From an uncultured Flavobacteriia bacterium (lineage in GTDB: Bacteria; Bacteroidota; Bacteroidia; Flavobacteriales_D; Crocinitomicaceae), in NCBI GenBank assembly GCA_937975705.1, contig CALJTX010000038.1, positions 107,479 to 171,478 on the forward strand: a stretch of 64,000 bases of DNA. The letters are read 5' to 3'. Of the stretch, positions 49,115 through 58,364 are shown in pieces. The translations under genes and the position numbers were made by a program. The notes beneath the pieces were generated by a model. The model made no database searches. It worked only from the letters and a program-made list of their open reading frames with translations, and was not told where the DNA came from. How positions within the stretch are numbered: the stretch's first letter is position 1; each line of letters opens with the position of its first letter.

Positions 49115-50789
49115 ATGTTTTTTTAGAAATTTTCTCGGAAAGAACGACGCTGCCCTCTCCAAAAGTAAGTGCCTGCTGCCAGCAATTGTTGGCTTCTTGA
49201 ACTTGGCCTAAATGAAAATAGATATCGCCGAGGAGCTCCTGATATGCCGCTGTCTGAAGGAGCTTGGGAGCTGTTATTTTTTGCATTTCTTGCAAGGCCA
49301 TTTGGTGCGTACCTGACTGAAAAGCAGCAAAGGCGATTTCAAAAACTAGTTCAGGCTTTGCACCAGCTTTTGCCGACAATTCTTGTAAGCGCTGCAGCGT
49401 TTTTGTGAGCTCCATTTTATGGGCTGCTAAAATGTGCAAGTATTTCAATTCGAGGTCATTCGAACTTATGCTGAGGCCCTCCTTCAACGCCGCAATACCT
49501 TCCGCCTGTTTTTGTAATCCTAAGAAAGCGCTTCCTTCTTGCAAAGAGATTTCTCCTAAAAGCGCATTGTCATTGATCAGCACACCTTTAGCAAGCGTTA
49601 AATTCTCTAACGCTTCAGCATAAGCACCATTTCTATTGAGCATCATGGCTTTGAAAAAGAACGGTAGCGGCTGGCTTGGAAACAACTCAGCGCAACTTGA
49701 AGCGTCTTTGAGGAGGTCGGACCACGATTCTTGCTCGTATTCTAAAATCATTAATTGGTTCCAGACAGGAGCTAAATTGGGATCGCAACGCAGTGTTTGC
49801 TGATAGCTAGAAATAGCTGCTTTGATTTGGCCAGCTACGTAATAGTAATCGCCGGCAATGGAATGTGCTTTGGCCTCGTTTGGATACGTTTGGGTCATGT
49901 GTTGTACAAGTGGCTCCAATGTAGGGTCAATGGCTGTTTGTTTCTTTTCATTGACCAACATGATCAAAATATTCATTTTTTGATCGAGACTTGCGCCCTG
50001 TGCAAGGATGCCCGCATGCAAGTATTTCTTTCCTTCGTCCACTTTGCCCGAACGGTAGAGCATTTCGCCGTACATCAATAATGCAACACCATTTTGAGGG
50101 TCGGCCTCTACGAGGTCTTTGAGCAAACCAAAACCCGCTGTATAATTTTGAGCTCTGAAATAGTGATCGACTAAATTGGCAAGAATGCTTGGTTCCGTAG
50201 GAAAACGCAGCCTAGCCGCTTCAAGTAAAGCAACGCCTTCTTTTGCCTTGCCCATTTGTTGCAATAAACGGAACTTTTCAAGAACCGTACTGGGGTTTTC
50301 ACCGAGTTGCTGTTCCATTTTCTCGATAAGGGCCAGCGACTTGCTTGGTTTTTGAAGTGCATCATAACACTTTAGCGCGCCACTATAGTAATCAATGTTT
50401 TTTGGATCAGCTTTTAACAAGCCTTCAAAAACAGTTGCCGCTTCTTTGTTGCGCCCGAGTTGTAGGTACATAAATGCCAACTCGCGCTTGTAATGCAAAT
50501 TCTTGGGGTCAAGTTGCGCAGCTTGTTCGGTATGATAAGCCGCTTCTTCATAACGCTCGAGCTTAAGGTAAGTCTGAAAAAGTGCATAATGTACGGCGGC
50601 GTCTTTGGGTTGTTTTTGCAAACACGCCTTAAAGGCTTGAATAGCTTCTTCATGTTGCGCGTTGAGCATGTTGCGCACCCCAGTATGAAATTGCCGAATA
50701 TATGCCGGGTCTTGTGGAACTGCTACAGGCTCGTGGAACTTACACGAAGCCAATGCGACGAGCGCGAGGACGTAAAGAAATTTATTCAT
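49098..50789 (-). CDS. TPR-repeat lipoprotein
   Basis: 563 residues from ATG 50789, where a lipoprotein signal begins (VLALVALASC, Cys16). About a dozen tetratricopeptide repeats follow (such as KDAAVHYALFQTYLKLERYEEAA and KNLHYKRELAFMYLQLGRNKEAA in part), up to the C-terminus. TPR stacks bind other proteins, here probably periplasmic. The start overlaps the nucleotidyltransferase stop by 8 bases and the stop overlaps the DUF4292 start by 17. The partner is unknown, though co-expression with envC suggests envelope or division work. Confidence 0.85.
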   Translation of the reverse strand: MNKFLYVLALVALASCKFHEPVAVPQDPAYIRQFHTGVRNMLNAQHEEAIQAFKACLQKQPKDAAVHYALFQTYLKLERYEEAAYHTEQAAQLDPKNLHYKRELAFMYLQLGRNKEAATVFEGLLKADPKNIDYYSGALKCYDALQKPSKSLALIEKMEQQLGENPSTVLEKFRLLQQMGKAKEGVALLEAARLRFPTEPSILANLVDHYFRAQNYTAGFGLLKDLVEADPQNGVALLMYGEMLYRSGKVDEGKKYLHAGILAQGASLDQKMNILIMLVNEKKQTAIDPTLEPLVQHMTQTYPNEAKAHSIAGDYYYVAGQIKAAISSYQQTLRCDPNLAPVWNQLMILEYEQESWSDLLKDASSCAELFPSQPLPFFFKAMMLNRNGAYAEALENLTLAKGVLINDNALLGEISLQEGSAFLGLQKQAEGIAALKEGLSISSNDLELKYLHILAAHKMELTKTLQRLQELSAKAGAKPELVFEIAFAAFQSGTHQMALQEMQKITAPKLLQTAAYQELLGDIYFHLGQVQEANNCWQQALTFGEGSVVLSEKISKKTYVPVP

Positions 50790-51789
50790 TGACCGTACTG
50801 AAATCGCCGAGGCTAAGGTCTTTTGCGCGGCCGTTATATTGTGCATGAGACCCGATCATGGCACCACTAAGGTTGACTTTTGATAGTTTTGTCTGTTGGC
50901 CTATGATGCAATTTTTGATCTGTGTGTCGCTAATTACTGTGCCTTCCCCAATAGAAACATGCGGCCCCACAACTGATCTTTCGATGCGTACATTTGGACC
51001 GATATAACAAGGTTGGATGACTACACTATCTGAAATATGACTAGATAAATTGACCAAACGGCCCGCTTCGGCGTCGTGTTCGAGCACGCGTTGGTTGGTT
51101 TCAACCGTAACTTCCTTATTGCCGCAATCGAGCCATTCGTCTACGGTACCCGGTTTAAAAGCGACACCTGCTTCTGTGAGGCGACGCAAGGCGTCAGGCA
51201 ATTGGTATTCGCCTCCTTTGACCACGTTGTGGTCTATGAGATACTGAAGTTCTTGCTTGAGGCGCGCGCCGTCTTTGAAATAGTAAATGCCGATCATGGC
51301 TAAATCCGAAACAAACGTTTGTGGTTTCTCGACAAAATCGATGATTTCACCATTGACATTCAGCTTGACGACACCAAATGCACTTGGGTCCTCAATTTGT
51401 TTGACCCACAAGATGCCTTCGTCTTCGTGAGAAATTTTAAAATCAGCCTTAAAAAGCGTGTCGGCAAAAGCAACTACCACCGGGCCATCGAGTGCTTCCG
51501 CTGCGCACAAAACAGCATGCGCTGTGCCGAGGGCTTGTAATTGGTAGTGAATGCTGCCTTTGGCGCCCAAACTTGCCGCTACCGCCAATAATTCGTTTTC
51601 AACAGCTTCGCCGAATTCACCCACAACAAAAGCAATTTCTTCAATGGGTTCTGCACAAACACGGGCAATATCGGCCACCAAGCGGTGTACAATTGGCTTC
51701 CCTCCTACCGGAACAAGTGGTTTGGGAATGGTGAGCGTGTGTGGACGGAGGCGGCTACCACGACCCGCCATCGGGACAATTACTTTCAT
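50782..51789 (-). CDS. Sugar-phosphate nucleotidyltransferase
   Basis: 335 residues. The N-terminal Rossmann-like nucleotidyltransferase has the signature MAGRGSRLRPHTLTIPKPLV (7-26) and VVAFADTLF (about 105-113, metal Asp). The C-terminal part (about 245-320) has left-handed beta-helix hexapeptides (IGPNVRIERSVVGPHVSIG). It makes an NDP-sugar such as dTDP- or UDP-glucose for envelope glycans; the sugar is not clear. It sits between dut and the TPR gene, overlapping the latter by 8 bases. Confidence 0.88.
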   Translation of the reverse strand: MKVIVPMAGRGSRLRPHTLTIPKPLVPVGGKPIVHRLVADIARVCAEPIEEIAFVVGEFGEAVENELLAVAASLGAKGSIHYQLQALGTAHAVLCAAEALDGPVVVAFADTLFKADFKISHEDEGILWVKQIEDPSAFGVVKLNVNGEIIDFVEKPQTFVSDLAMIGIYYFKDGARLKQELQYLIDHNVVKGGEYQLPDALRRLTEAGVAFKPGTVDEWLDCGNKEVTVETNQRVLEHDAEAGRLVNLSSHISDSVVIQPCYIGPNVRIERSVVGPHVSIGEGTVISDTQIKNCIIGQQTKLSKVNLSGAMIGSHAQYNGRAKDLSLGDFSTVNE

Positions 51790-51796
51790 GTGCTAA

Positions 51797-52240
51797 TTAT
51801 TTTGTGCCGGTGCTCCCGAATCCGCCTTCGCCGCGCTCAGATGAGCTCAGCTCTTGGACTTGAACCAGGTTTACCTTTTCTACTTTACAAAAAACGAGTT
51901 GTGCGATGCGTTCACCATCGGTTAGGGTGACTGTATCCGCCGATAGATTGACAAGAATCACGCCAATTTCGCCGCGGTAATCTGCGTCTATGGTGCCGGG
52001 TGTATTCAAGACCGTGAGGCCTTTTTTGAGTGCCAGGCCACTGCGCGGCCGAACTTGGCATTCGAGGCTTTGGTCCATTTCTAGAAATAGTCCTGTTGGT
52101 ATCAAAGCGCGTTGCATTGGAGCCAATGTGAGTGGGGCTTCTAGCATTGCGCGCACGTCCATTCCAGACGCTCCAGCCGTTTGATAGGCCGGGACTTCAT
52201 GGTGGCTCTTGCTGACAATTTTTACTTCGTGCAAACTCAT
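51797..52240 (-). CDS. dut: dUTP diphosphatase
   Basis: 147 residues. It splits dUTP to dUMP, preventing uracil in DNA and feeding dTMP synthesis. All five family motifs are visible: AGASGMDVRA (motif 1), RSGLALKKGL (2), GTIDADYRGEIGV (3; catalytic Asp and Tyr), GERIAQLVF (4) and GEGGFGSTG (5). It begins the overlapping operon to envC. TAATTTTG (52252-52245) ends 4 bases before the ATG, predicting a leaderless message. It is divergent from serS. Confidence 0.96.
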   Translation of the reverse strand: MSLHEVKIVSKSHHEVPAYQTAGASGMDVRAMLEAPLTLAPMQRALIPTGLFLEMDQSLECQVRPRSGLALKKGLTVLNTPGTIDADYRGEIGVILVNLSADTVTLTDGERIAQLVFCKVEKVNLVQVQELSSSERGEGGFGSTGTK

Positions 52241-52244
52241 CTTC

Positions 52245-52252
52245 CAAAATTA
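52245..52252 (-). promoter_or_regulatory. dut operon promoter, -7 element TAATTTTG
   Basis: Full TAnnTTTG match on the minus strand with 4 bases before the dut ATG. Confidence 0.55.
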
Positions 52253-52340
52253 GCGCAATTCTACACTCAAATGCGCGCTAATGAAAGGAATAATCAACAG
52301 CTTAGTATGGACAACATCGGTCATTTTAAGCGTATTTGCT

Positions 52341-52348
52341 TACTTTTG
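52341..52348 (+). promoter_or_regulatory. serS promoter, -7 element TACTTTTG
   Basis: Full TAnnTTTG match 18 bases before ATG 52367. Confidence 0.6.
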
Positions 52349-52366
52349 TGCTACAATCGAGTAGTT

Positions 52367-53635
52367 ATGTTAGAAATTCAACGCATCCGTCAAGAAAAAG
52401 AAGCCATCCTTGCAGCCTTGGCCAAAAGAAATATAGATGCAAGCCCAACCCTAGACGCCATCCTTGAAACAGATCAAAACTGGAGAACGGCCAAAACACA
52501 ACTCGATCAAGTTGCTGCCGAAATGAACCAACTTGCGCGCTCCATTGGTGAGCTCTTCAAGTCGGGTCAGCAGTCAGAAGCGACCGCTCTGAAAGAAAAA
52601 ACAAGTGTCCTCAAAACCCAAGAGGCCGAACTTAAAGAACAAGTTAGTACACTAGAGCAACAACTTCAACAACTCCTTTACACCTTGCCTAACGTTCCCA
52701 ACGAAGCGGTGGTGCAAGGACGTGATGCCGAAGATAACCAAAACGTTTTTGAAGCGGGCAGCATTCCCCAATTCGATTTTGCAGCCCAACCACACTGGGA
52801 TCTCGCCAAAAAATTCAAGCTCATCGATTTTGAACTTGGCGTAAAAGTTACCGGTGCCGGTTTTCCATTCTATCGCGGCAAAGGCGCAAGACTACAACGC
52901 GCCCTCATCCAATTTTTCCTAGACGAAGCCATTGCAGCGGGATATGAAGAATTCATCTCTCCACATATGGTCAATGAAGCCAGCGGCTACGGCACAGGTC
53001 AACTTCCAGACAAAGAAGGTCAAATGTATTATGTCAAAGAAGACGACTTCTATCTCATCCCTACTGCAGAAGTGCCACTGACCAACATCTACCGCGATGT
53101 CATTTTGCCCGACGCCAATTTCTCGATCAAAATGTGTGGATACACGCCTTGTTTTAGACGTGAAGCTGGCTCTTACGGCAAAGATGTACGCGGCCTCAAT
53201 CGCCTGCACCAATTTGACAAAGTAGAAATTGTCAGAGTAGAGCACCCAGACAACAGCGCCAAAGCGCTAGACGAAATGATTGACCACGTCAAGAACTTAC
53301 TCGACAAATTAGAATTGCCATACCGCATCTTGCGTTTGTGTGGTGGCGACATGGGCTTTGCCTCCGCCATGACCTACGATTTTGAAGTATACTCTGCCGC
53401 CCAAGAAAAATGGCTAGAAGTGAGCTCTGTCTCCAGATTTGATACTTTCCAGTCGAATCGCTTGAAATTGCGTTTCAAAGACGACAAAAAAACCACGCTT
53501 TGCCACACCCTTAACGGCTCTGCTTTGGCCCTGCCACGTATCCTCGCTTCTTTACTCGAAAACCACCAAACAGCTAACGGCATCCAAATTCCAAAGGCGC
53601 TACAAGCTTATACTGGTTTTTCGGTCATCGAGTAG
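52367..53635 (+). CDS. serS: Seryl-tRNA synthetase
   Basis: 422 residues from ATG 52367, the family's usual length (MLEIQRIRQEKEAILAALAK); the frame is open back to 52181 but that part overlaps dut and its promoter. The N-terminal coiled-coil tRNA-binding arm covers about 28-110. The class II core has motif 2 CFRREAGSYGKDVRGLNRLH and motif 3 NGSALALPRILASLLE. It charges tRNA-Ser. It has its own -7 element and is divergent from dut. Confidence 0.96.
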   Translation: MLEIQRIRQEKEAILAALAKRNIDASPTLDAILETDQNWRTAKTQLDQVAAEMNQLARSIGELFKSGQQSEATALKEKTSVLKTQEAELKEQVSTLEQQLQQLLYTLPNVPNEAVVQGRDAEDNQNVFEAGSIPQFDFAAQPHWDLAKKFKLIDFELGVKVTGAGFPFYRGKGARLQRALIQFFLDEAIAAGYEEFISPHMVNEASGYGTGQLPDKEGQMYYVKEDDFYLIPTAEVPLTNIYRDVILPDANFSIKMCGYTPCFRREAGSYGKDVRGLNRLHQFDKVEIVRVEHPDNSAKALDEMIDHVKNLLDKLELPYRILRLCGGDMGFASAMTYDFEVYSAAQEKWLEVSSVSRFDTFQSNRLKLRFKDDKKTTLCHTLNGSALALPRILASLLENHQTANGIQIPKALQAYTGFSVIE

Positions 53636-53679
53636 CGCAATGTCTGGGCAAATTCGACGTTAATAAGCAGTCTCTGCCC

Positions 53680-56600
53680 ATGAAGCGCTCCTCTATTTTG
53701 CGTCTGCTTTTATTTACATTGTGCAACCTTTTCGGGCTGCTTACTTTCGCGCAGCAAAATCTCCGCAGTGTGGCCCTAACGCCAGATACCCTAGTGCAAG
53801 TACTGGACAGCAATGCCATCTATACCCCTTCGTTTCACTTTTCGCGCTTTGCCAATCATTCAGATACCATTGCTATCTTAGAAAACGCTTATTCATTTGA
53901 TCCTAAAAACAATACATTTCAATGGAAAGACAATCCAAAAGACTCCATTTACTTGCGTTTTTTGGTCTTTCCATTTGCGCAGCGCCAAACTGTTCTGCAT
54001 TACCCTTTCACACCCATTTCACCACAAAATCTACTCGAAAAAGAGCGCGAAAAATTTCAGATCACCACACGTGGGCCACAAGATCTTTTTGGCGGCAATG
54101 CCATTCATAAAAGCGGCAGTTTGGCCCGTGGAATTGGCTTTGGCAATAACCAAAGTCTAGGTCTCAACTCTGCCCTCAACCTCCAACTCAACGGACAAAT
54201 TTCACCTGGTCTGATGCTCACTGCCTCGCTTTCAGACGCCAATATCCCTTTTCAAGCTTCCGGGACAACCAATCAGCTCCGGGAATTTGATCAAGTATTT
54301 ATTCAAGTCCATAACGAACAACTCAAAGTAACCGCCGGCGATTTCTGGCTAGACAAACCCGATGGTCAATTTTTGACTTACCGCAAACGTGCACAAGGCA
54401 TCACTGGACAATACAATTGGCAGCTGGCAAATGGTGCCAAACTTTACACGCAAAGCAGTTTAGGTTTGTCAAAAGGAAAGTTTCAAAGACAAATTATTCA
54501 AGGGCTCGAGGCCGTCCAGGGCCCGTACCGACTTGTTGGCAGCAACAACGAGCCTTACATCTTAATTTTGGCCGGAACCGAGCGCATTTACATCGATGGG
54601 CAATTGCTGCAAAGGGGGCAAGAATTCGATTATATCATTGATTACGCCAGTGCCGAACTCACTTTTACATCTAGGCACCTCATCACCAAAGACAGCAGAA
54701 TTGTCGCTGAGTTCCAATATGCCGATCAAAATTTTGCCAGAAGCTTACTCCAACACACCACTCGATACCAAACCAAACAGCTCAAAACTTGGGTGGCGGT
54801 CTACCAAGAACAAGACCTTAAAAACCAGGCCTTGCAGCAAATACTCACCGCCGAACAACTCCAACAATTGAGTCAGATTGGCGACAATCTTGCAGCAGCC
54901 AATGTGCAAGGCTTTGATTCAAGCGCTTATCTCGAAAACACCAATATGTATCGGCTCGTTGACACCCTTGGTTATCAAGATGTGCTCGTCTTTAGCGTAG
55001 ATGCTCAATTGGCCCATTACCGCAGCACCTTCACAGACGTTGGAACTGGTCAGGGCGACTACATTTTGGCTGGCGTCAGTGCTTCGGGAAATTACTACAA
55101 ATGGATTGCACCTATCAACGGCAGTTCACAAGGAAATTTTGCCCCCATCAGACGCGTGCAGACTCCTAAGCGCAAACAAATGGCAAGTGCAGGTATCTCT
55201 TATGATTTGCATCCGAATTGGTCTTTGTTTTCAGAAAATGCACTCAGCGAAAACGACCTCAATTTATACTCCTCATTGGATGATCAAAACAACCTTGGCT
55301 TTGCGTCCAAAGGAGGGCTTCGCTTTCATAAAGCACTCAGCCAAGACAGCAGTAGAAGTGTCGTGGAGACTTCGTTAGAATATCTTTATTTGAACGCGCG
55401 CTTTGAACCTATAGAACAATTTCGGGCAGTAGAGTTTGATCGCGATTGGAACATCCGCAATCAAAATTACACGGGCACACAGCGTCAGCTGGAGTTAAAA
55501 CAGCGGATTGCACACAACCAATTTGGACAAATCAACATTGTAGCGCAGCATCTAGACATCGATAGTTTGTTTTCAGGACAGCGCCTTTTTACCGACGGCA
55601 ATTGGAAGCAAAAGGGTTGGTCGGCAAAATGGGACGCCTCTGCCTTGCGCGCTCAAACAACCACTGCGCAAAATTATTTTGTGCGGCACCGCCTCAAGCT
55701 AGACAAGCAACTCGGCCTCTTTAAAATCGGTTATATAGACGACCACGAATGGAATCAATTCAGTGGCAGTCTGCTGCCCAACTCTTATCAATTTTACGAC
55801 GCACAAGCCTTTATTCAGTTGCAAACTACGCGCAAACTCGACCTAAAACTATTCTATCGCGAACGTTATGATTGGCGTGCAGACAGCTTATTACAGCTTG
55901 CGGCCAAAGCCAAAACAACAGGTCTAGAACTCAAATGGGATCCGAGTTCGAGCCAAAACTTGCAGGTACTTTTGGGTGCGCGGCAATTGGCTATACTCGA
56001 TTCTACGCTCATTGACCAAAAAGCAGAAAAGAGTTTAGTAGCTCGTTTTGATTACAATGCGCGCTTTTTTAAAAATGCACTTACCCTTACTACTTTTTAT
56101 GAAATCGGTTCTGGTTTGGAGCAAAAACGACGTTTTCAATATGTCCGGGTCAATGACGGACAAGGAATTTATGCTTGGATAGACTACAATGCCGATGGCA
56201 TCAAAGACCTCAATGAATTTGAACAAGCGATCTATGTCGATCAAGCCAATTACATCCGCGTATTTGTACCGAGTGCAAGTTATGCAGCTGTATTCTCCAA
56301 CGAATGGAATCAGAGCGTGCTTTGGCGCCCAGAATTGCTGTGGCGCAAGCGCGAAGGGGCCTTAGGGGTTTTAGCAAAATTCTCCAATCAAACACGCATT
56401 CGGGTGCAGCGCAAATTACAAGATGGCACTACTTTACAATGGCTCAATCCTTTGGCCTCAGACATCGCTGAATTGGCCCTGCAATCTGCGAACGCACAAT
56501 TCTCTAACTCTTTGTTTTTCAATAGAAATGCCAAAGTATTTAGCGCAGAATACAGCTGGCTAAAACAAGAAAACAAAATGCTTTTGGCCAGCGGCTACGA

Positions 56601-57135
56601 TGCGCGCAGCCAAACCAAGAACCAACTCAATCTGCGCCTGAACGTGAACAGTCAGTTGGCTATAGAAACGACCCTTTTGCAAGGGCAAAATGCAGCGCTT
56701 GCCGATTACACCACCGGGCGTAATTTTCAGATCACACAGCAAGAACTCAAGCCACAACTCATTTATCAAGATGGTTCGCAACTGCGCCTCAGCTTGATCG
56801 GTAGTCTAGGAAACAAGACCAATAGTCTGCTTTACGGTGGTGAAACGGCCAAATCCAAAGCCCTTGAAACAACTTGGAAAATCAATCGGAGCGAAAAAGG
56901 CTCCCTCAATGGCTCCCTCAAATACGTCTATTTTGATTTCAATGGCACGGCGCTTTCTGCCGTCGGTTATGAAATGCTAGAAGGACTGCGGCCAGGAACT
57001 AACTGGACCTGGAGCCTGAGTTTTCAGAAAATTGTTGGCAAAAATTTGCAGCTGAGTCTCAATTATGGCGGGCGCCTCATGCAAGGACAGACGGCAGTAC
57101 ATACGGGAGGTATGGAGCTACGCGCCTATTTCTAA
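53680..57135 (+). CDS. Large outer-membrane protein of unknown function
   Basis: 1151 residues. A signal peptide covers about 1-25 (ends LLTFAQ). An N-terminal region up to about 140 precedes a long beta-strand-rich body; it includes LFGGNAIHKSGSLARGIGFG near 125 and a domain with FDYIIDYASAELTFTSRHLI and VAEFQYADQNFARS near 320-355. A calcium-loop-like DYNADGIKDLNEFE lies at about 832-845. The protein ends GGMELRAYF, with a terminal Phe as in barrel proteins. It lies 44 bases after serS and converges with dxr. I recognise no characterised family; a large outer-membrane barrel with periplasmic domains is inferred. Confidence 0.75.
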   Translation: MKRSSILRLLLFTLCNLFGLLTFAQQNLRSVALTPDTLVQVLDSNAIYTPSFHFSRFANHSDTIAILENAYSFDPKNNTFQWKDNPKDSIYLRFLVFPFAQRQTVLHYPFTPISPQNLLEKEREKFQITTRGPQDLFGGNAIHKSGSLARGIGFGNNQSLGLNSALNLQLNGQISPGLMLTASLSDANIPFQASGTTNQLREFDQVFIQVHNEQLKVTAGDFWLDKPDGQFLTYRKRAQGITGQYNWQLANGAKLYTQSSLGLSKGKFQRQIIQGLEAVQGPYRLVGSNNEPYILILAGTERIYIDGQLLQRGQEFDYIIDYASAELTFTSRHLITKDSRIVAEFQYADQNFARSLLQHTTRYQTKQLKTWVAVYQEQDLKNQALQQILTAEQLQQLSQIGDNLAAANVQGFDSSAYLENTNMYRLVDTLGYQDVLVFSVDAQLAHYRSTFTDVGTGQGDYILAGVSASGNYYKWIAPINGSSQGNFAPIRRVQTPKRKQMASAGISYDLHPNWSLFSENALSENDLNLYSSLDDQNNLGFASKGGLRFHKALSQDSSRSVVETSLEYLYLNARFEPIEQFRAVEFDRDWNIRNQNYTGTQRQLELKQRIAHNQFGQINIVAQHLDIDSLFSGQRLFTDGNWKQKGWSAKWDASALRAQTTTAQNYFVRHRLKLDKQLGLFKIGYIDDHEWNQFSGSLLPNSYQFYDAQAFIQLQTTRKLDLKLFYRERYDWRADSLLQLAAKAKTTGLELKWDPSSSQNLQVLLGARQLAILDSTLIDQKAEKSLVARFDYNARFFKNALTLTTFYEIGSGLEQKRRFQYVRVNDGQGIYAWIDYNADGIKDLNEFEQAIYVDQANYIRVFVPSASYAAVFSNEWNQSVLWRPELLWRKREGALGVLAKFSNQTRIRVQRKLQDGTTLQWLNPLASDIAELALQSANAQFSNSLFFNRNAKVFSAEYSWLKQENKMLLASGYDARSQTKNQLNLRLNVNSQLAIETTLLQGQNAALADYTTGRNFQITQQELKPQLIYQDGSQLRLSLIGSLGNKTNSLLYGGETAKSKALETTWKINRSEKGSLNGSLKYVYFDFNGTALSAVGYEMLEGLRPGTNWTWSLSFQKIVGKNLQLSLNYGGRLMQGQTAVHTGGMELRAYF

Positions 57136-57142
57136 ACGTGCT

Positions 57143-58303
57143 TTATTTGTGGAACTGTTGCTGCACAAAAGCCCGCGCTTTTGCGTCGGTGGCCACGTAA
57201 TCTTCGTAGTGTGGGTTCAAGATATTGGCTACATTTTGCATGCAATATTCGTTGAGTTGGCCGATTTCTAAAAAGGAGATTTTGCGGTCTAGGTAAGCTG
57301 CTACAGCCTCTTCATTGGCTGCATTGAGTGCGCAAGCTGCTGTTCCTTGCGCGGCCATTGCTTGATAAGCCAAATCTAAATTTTTGAACACCTTGCGGTC
57401 TGGCTGCTCAAAAGTGAGTTGCGGATAATCCATGAAATTGAAGCGCGGGAAGTCAGTTTTGAAACGCGCGGGATAGGTCAGTGCATACTGAATAGGCAAT
57501 TTCATATCAGGTAAACCCATTTGTGCCTTCATGCTGCCGTCTTCAAACTGCACCAAACTGTGCACAATAGATTGCGGATGCACAATGACATCAATTTGTT
57601 CGGGCTGCAAACCAAAAAGCCACTTGGCTTCAATAACCTCTAGGCCTTTGTTCATAAGGCTCGCTGAATCGATGGTAATTTTGGCACCCATGCTCCAGTT
57701 CGGATGCTTGAGGGCTTGCTCGAGGGTCACTTTCTCCAGTTGTTCGCGCGTAAAACCTCTAAATGGACCGCCTGATGCAGTCAGGTATATTTTTTCAATT
57801 GGATTGTGGAACTCGCCCACCAAGCACTGAAAAATAGCTGAGTGCTCAGAATCTACTGGATAAATATTAACGGCTTTTTCTCGGGCCAATTTGGTAATGA
57901 GTTCGCCTGCCACCACTAAAGTTTCTTTGTTGGCAAGTGCAATTGTTTTACCTGCTTCTATGGCATGAATAGTTGGTTTGAGACCCGCATAACCCACCAA
58001 AGCAGTGAGCACCGTATGCACCTCATTCGATTCCACTACCTGGCAAAGCGCTTCCTGACCTGCATATACGTGTATATCCGCAGACCAAAGTGCATCTTTC
58101 ACCTTTTGATATTGGCTTTCATCAGTAATGACAACCGAATTGGGCTGAAACTTCAGCGCTTGCTCAATGAGTAAATCTGCATTTTTACCCGCCGTTAAAA
58201 CCTGTAAATCAAAGTAGTCTGGGTAAGCCGCCAACACCTCGAGTGCTTGCGTACCAATAGAACCCGTAGAACCTAGTATGGCAATGCCTTTCTTTTCTTG
58301 CAT
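57143..58303 (-). CDS. dxr: 1-deoxy-D-xylulose 5-phosphate reductoisomerase
   Basis: 386 residues from ATG 58303 (MQEKKGIAILGSTGSIGTQA); further upstream codons in the frame lie in the promoter. It makes MEP, the second step of the non-mevalonate isoprenoid pathway. Landmarks are NADPH loop GSTGSIG, LANKETLVVAG, VDSEHSAIFQCL (metal Asp/Glu), TASGGPFRGF, HPNWSMGAKITIDSASLMNK and EVIEAKWLFG. TACCTTTG (58314-58307) ends 3 bases before the ATG. It converges with the large outer-membrane gene, 7 bases apart. Confidence 0.96.
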   Translation of the reverse strand: MQEKKGIAILGSTGSIGTQALEVLAAYPDYFDLQVLTAGKNADLLIEQALKFQPNSVVITDESQYQKVKDALWSADIHVYAGQEALCQVVESNEVHTVLTALVGYAGLKPTIHAIEAGKTIALANKETLVVAGELITKLAREKAVNIYPVDSEHSAIFQCLVGEFHNPIEKIYLTASGGPFRGFTREQLEKVTLEQALKHPNWSMGAKITIDSASLMNKGLEVIEAKWLFGLQPEQIDVIVHPQSIVHSLVQFEDGSMKAQMGLPDMKLPIQYALTYPARFKTDFPRFNFMDYPQLTFEQPDRKVFKNLDLAYQAMAAQGTAACALNAANEEAVAAYLDRKISFLEIGQLNEYCMQNVANILNPHYEDYVATDAKARAFVQQQFHK

Positions 58304-58306
58304 GAG

Positions 58307-58314
58307 CAAAGGTA
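58307..58314 (-). promoter_or_regulatory. dxr promoter, -7 element TACCTTTG
   Basis: Full TAnnTTTG match on the minus strand with only 3 bases before the dxr ATG. Confidence 0.55.
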
Positions 58315-58364
58315 ACAAAAGAGCCAAAGAAAAGTTTTGTACCTTTATCCAAATAACACATTAA

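Noticed and set aside
52181..52366. Upstream extension of serS by 62 codons
   Set aside because: It overlaps the dut gene and both promoters; the family N-terminus begins exactly at ATG 52367.
53645..53680. TGGGCA...TGCCCA inverted repeat before the 1151-residue gene
   Set aside because: Only six bases per arm with a 24-base loop and no T-run; not enough for a terminator or operator claim.
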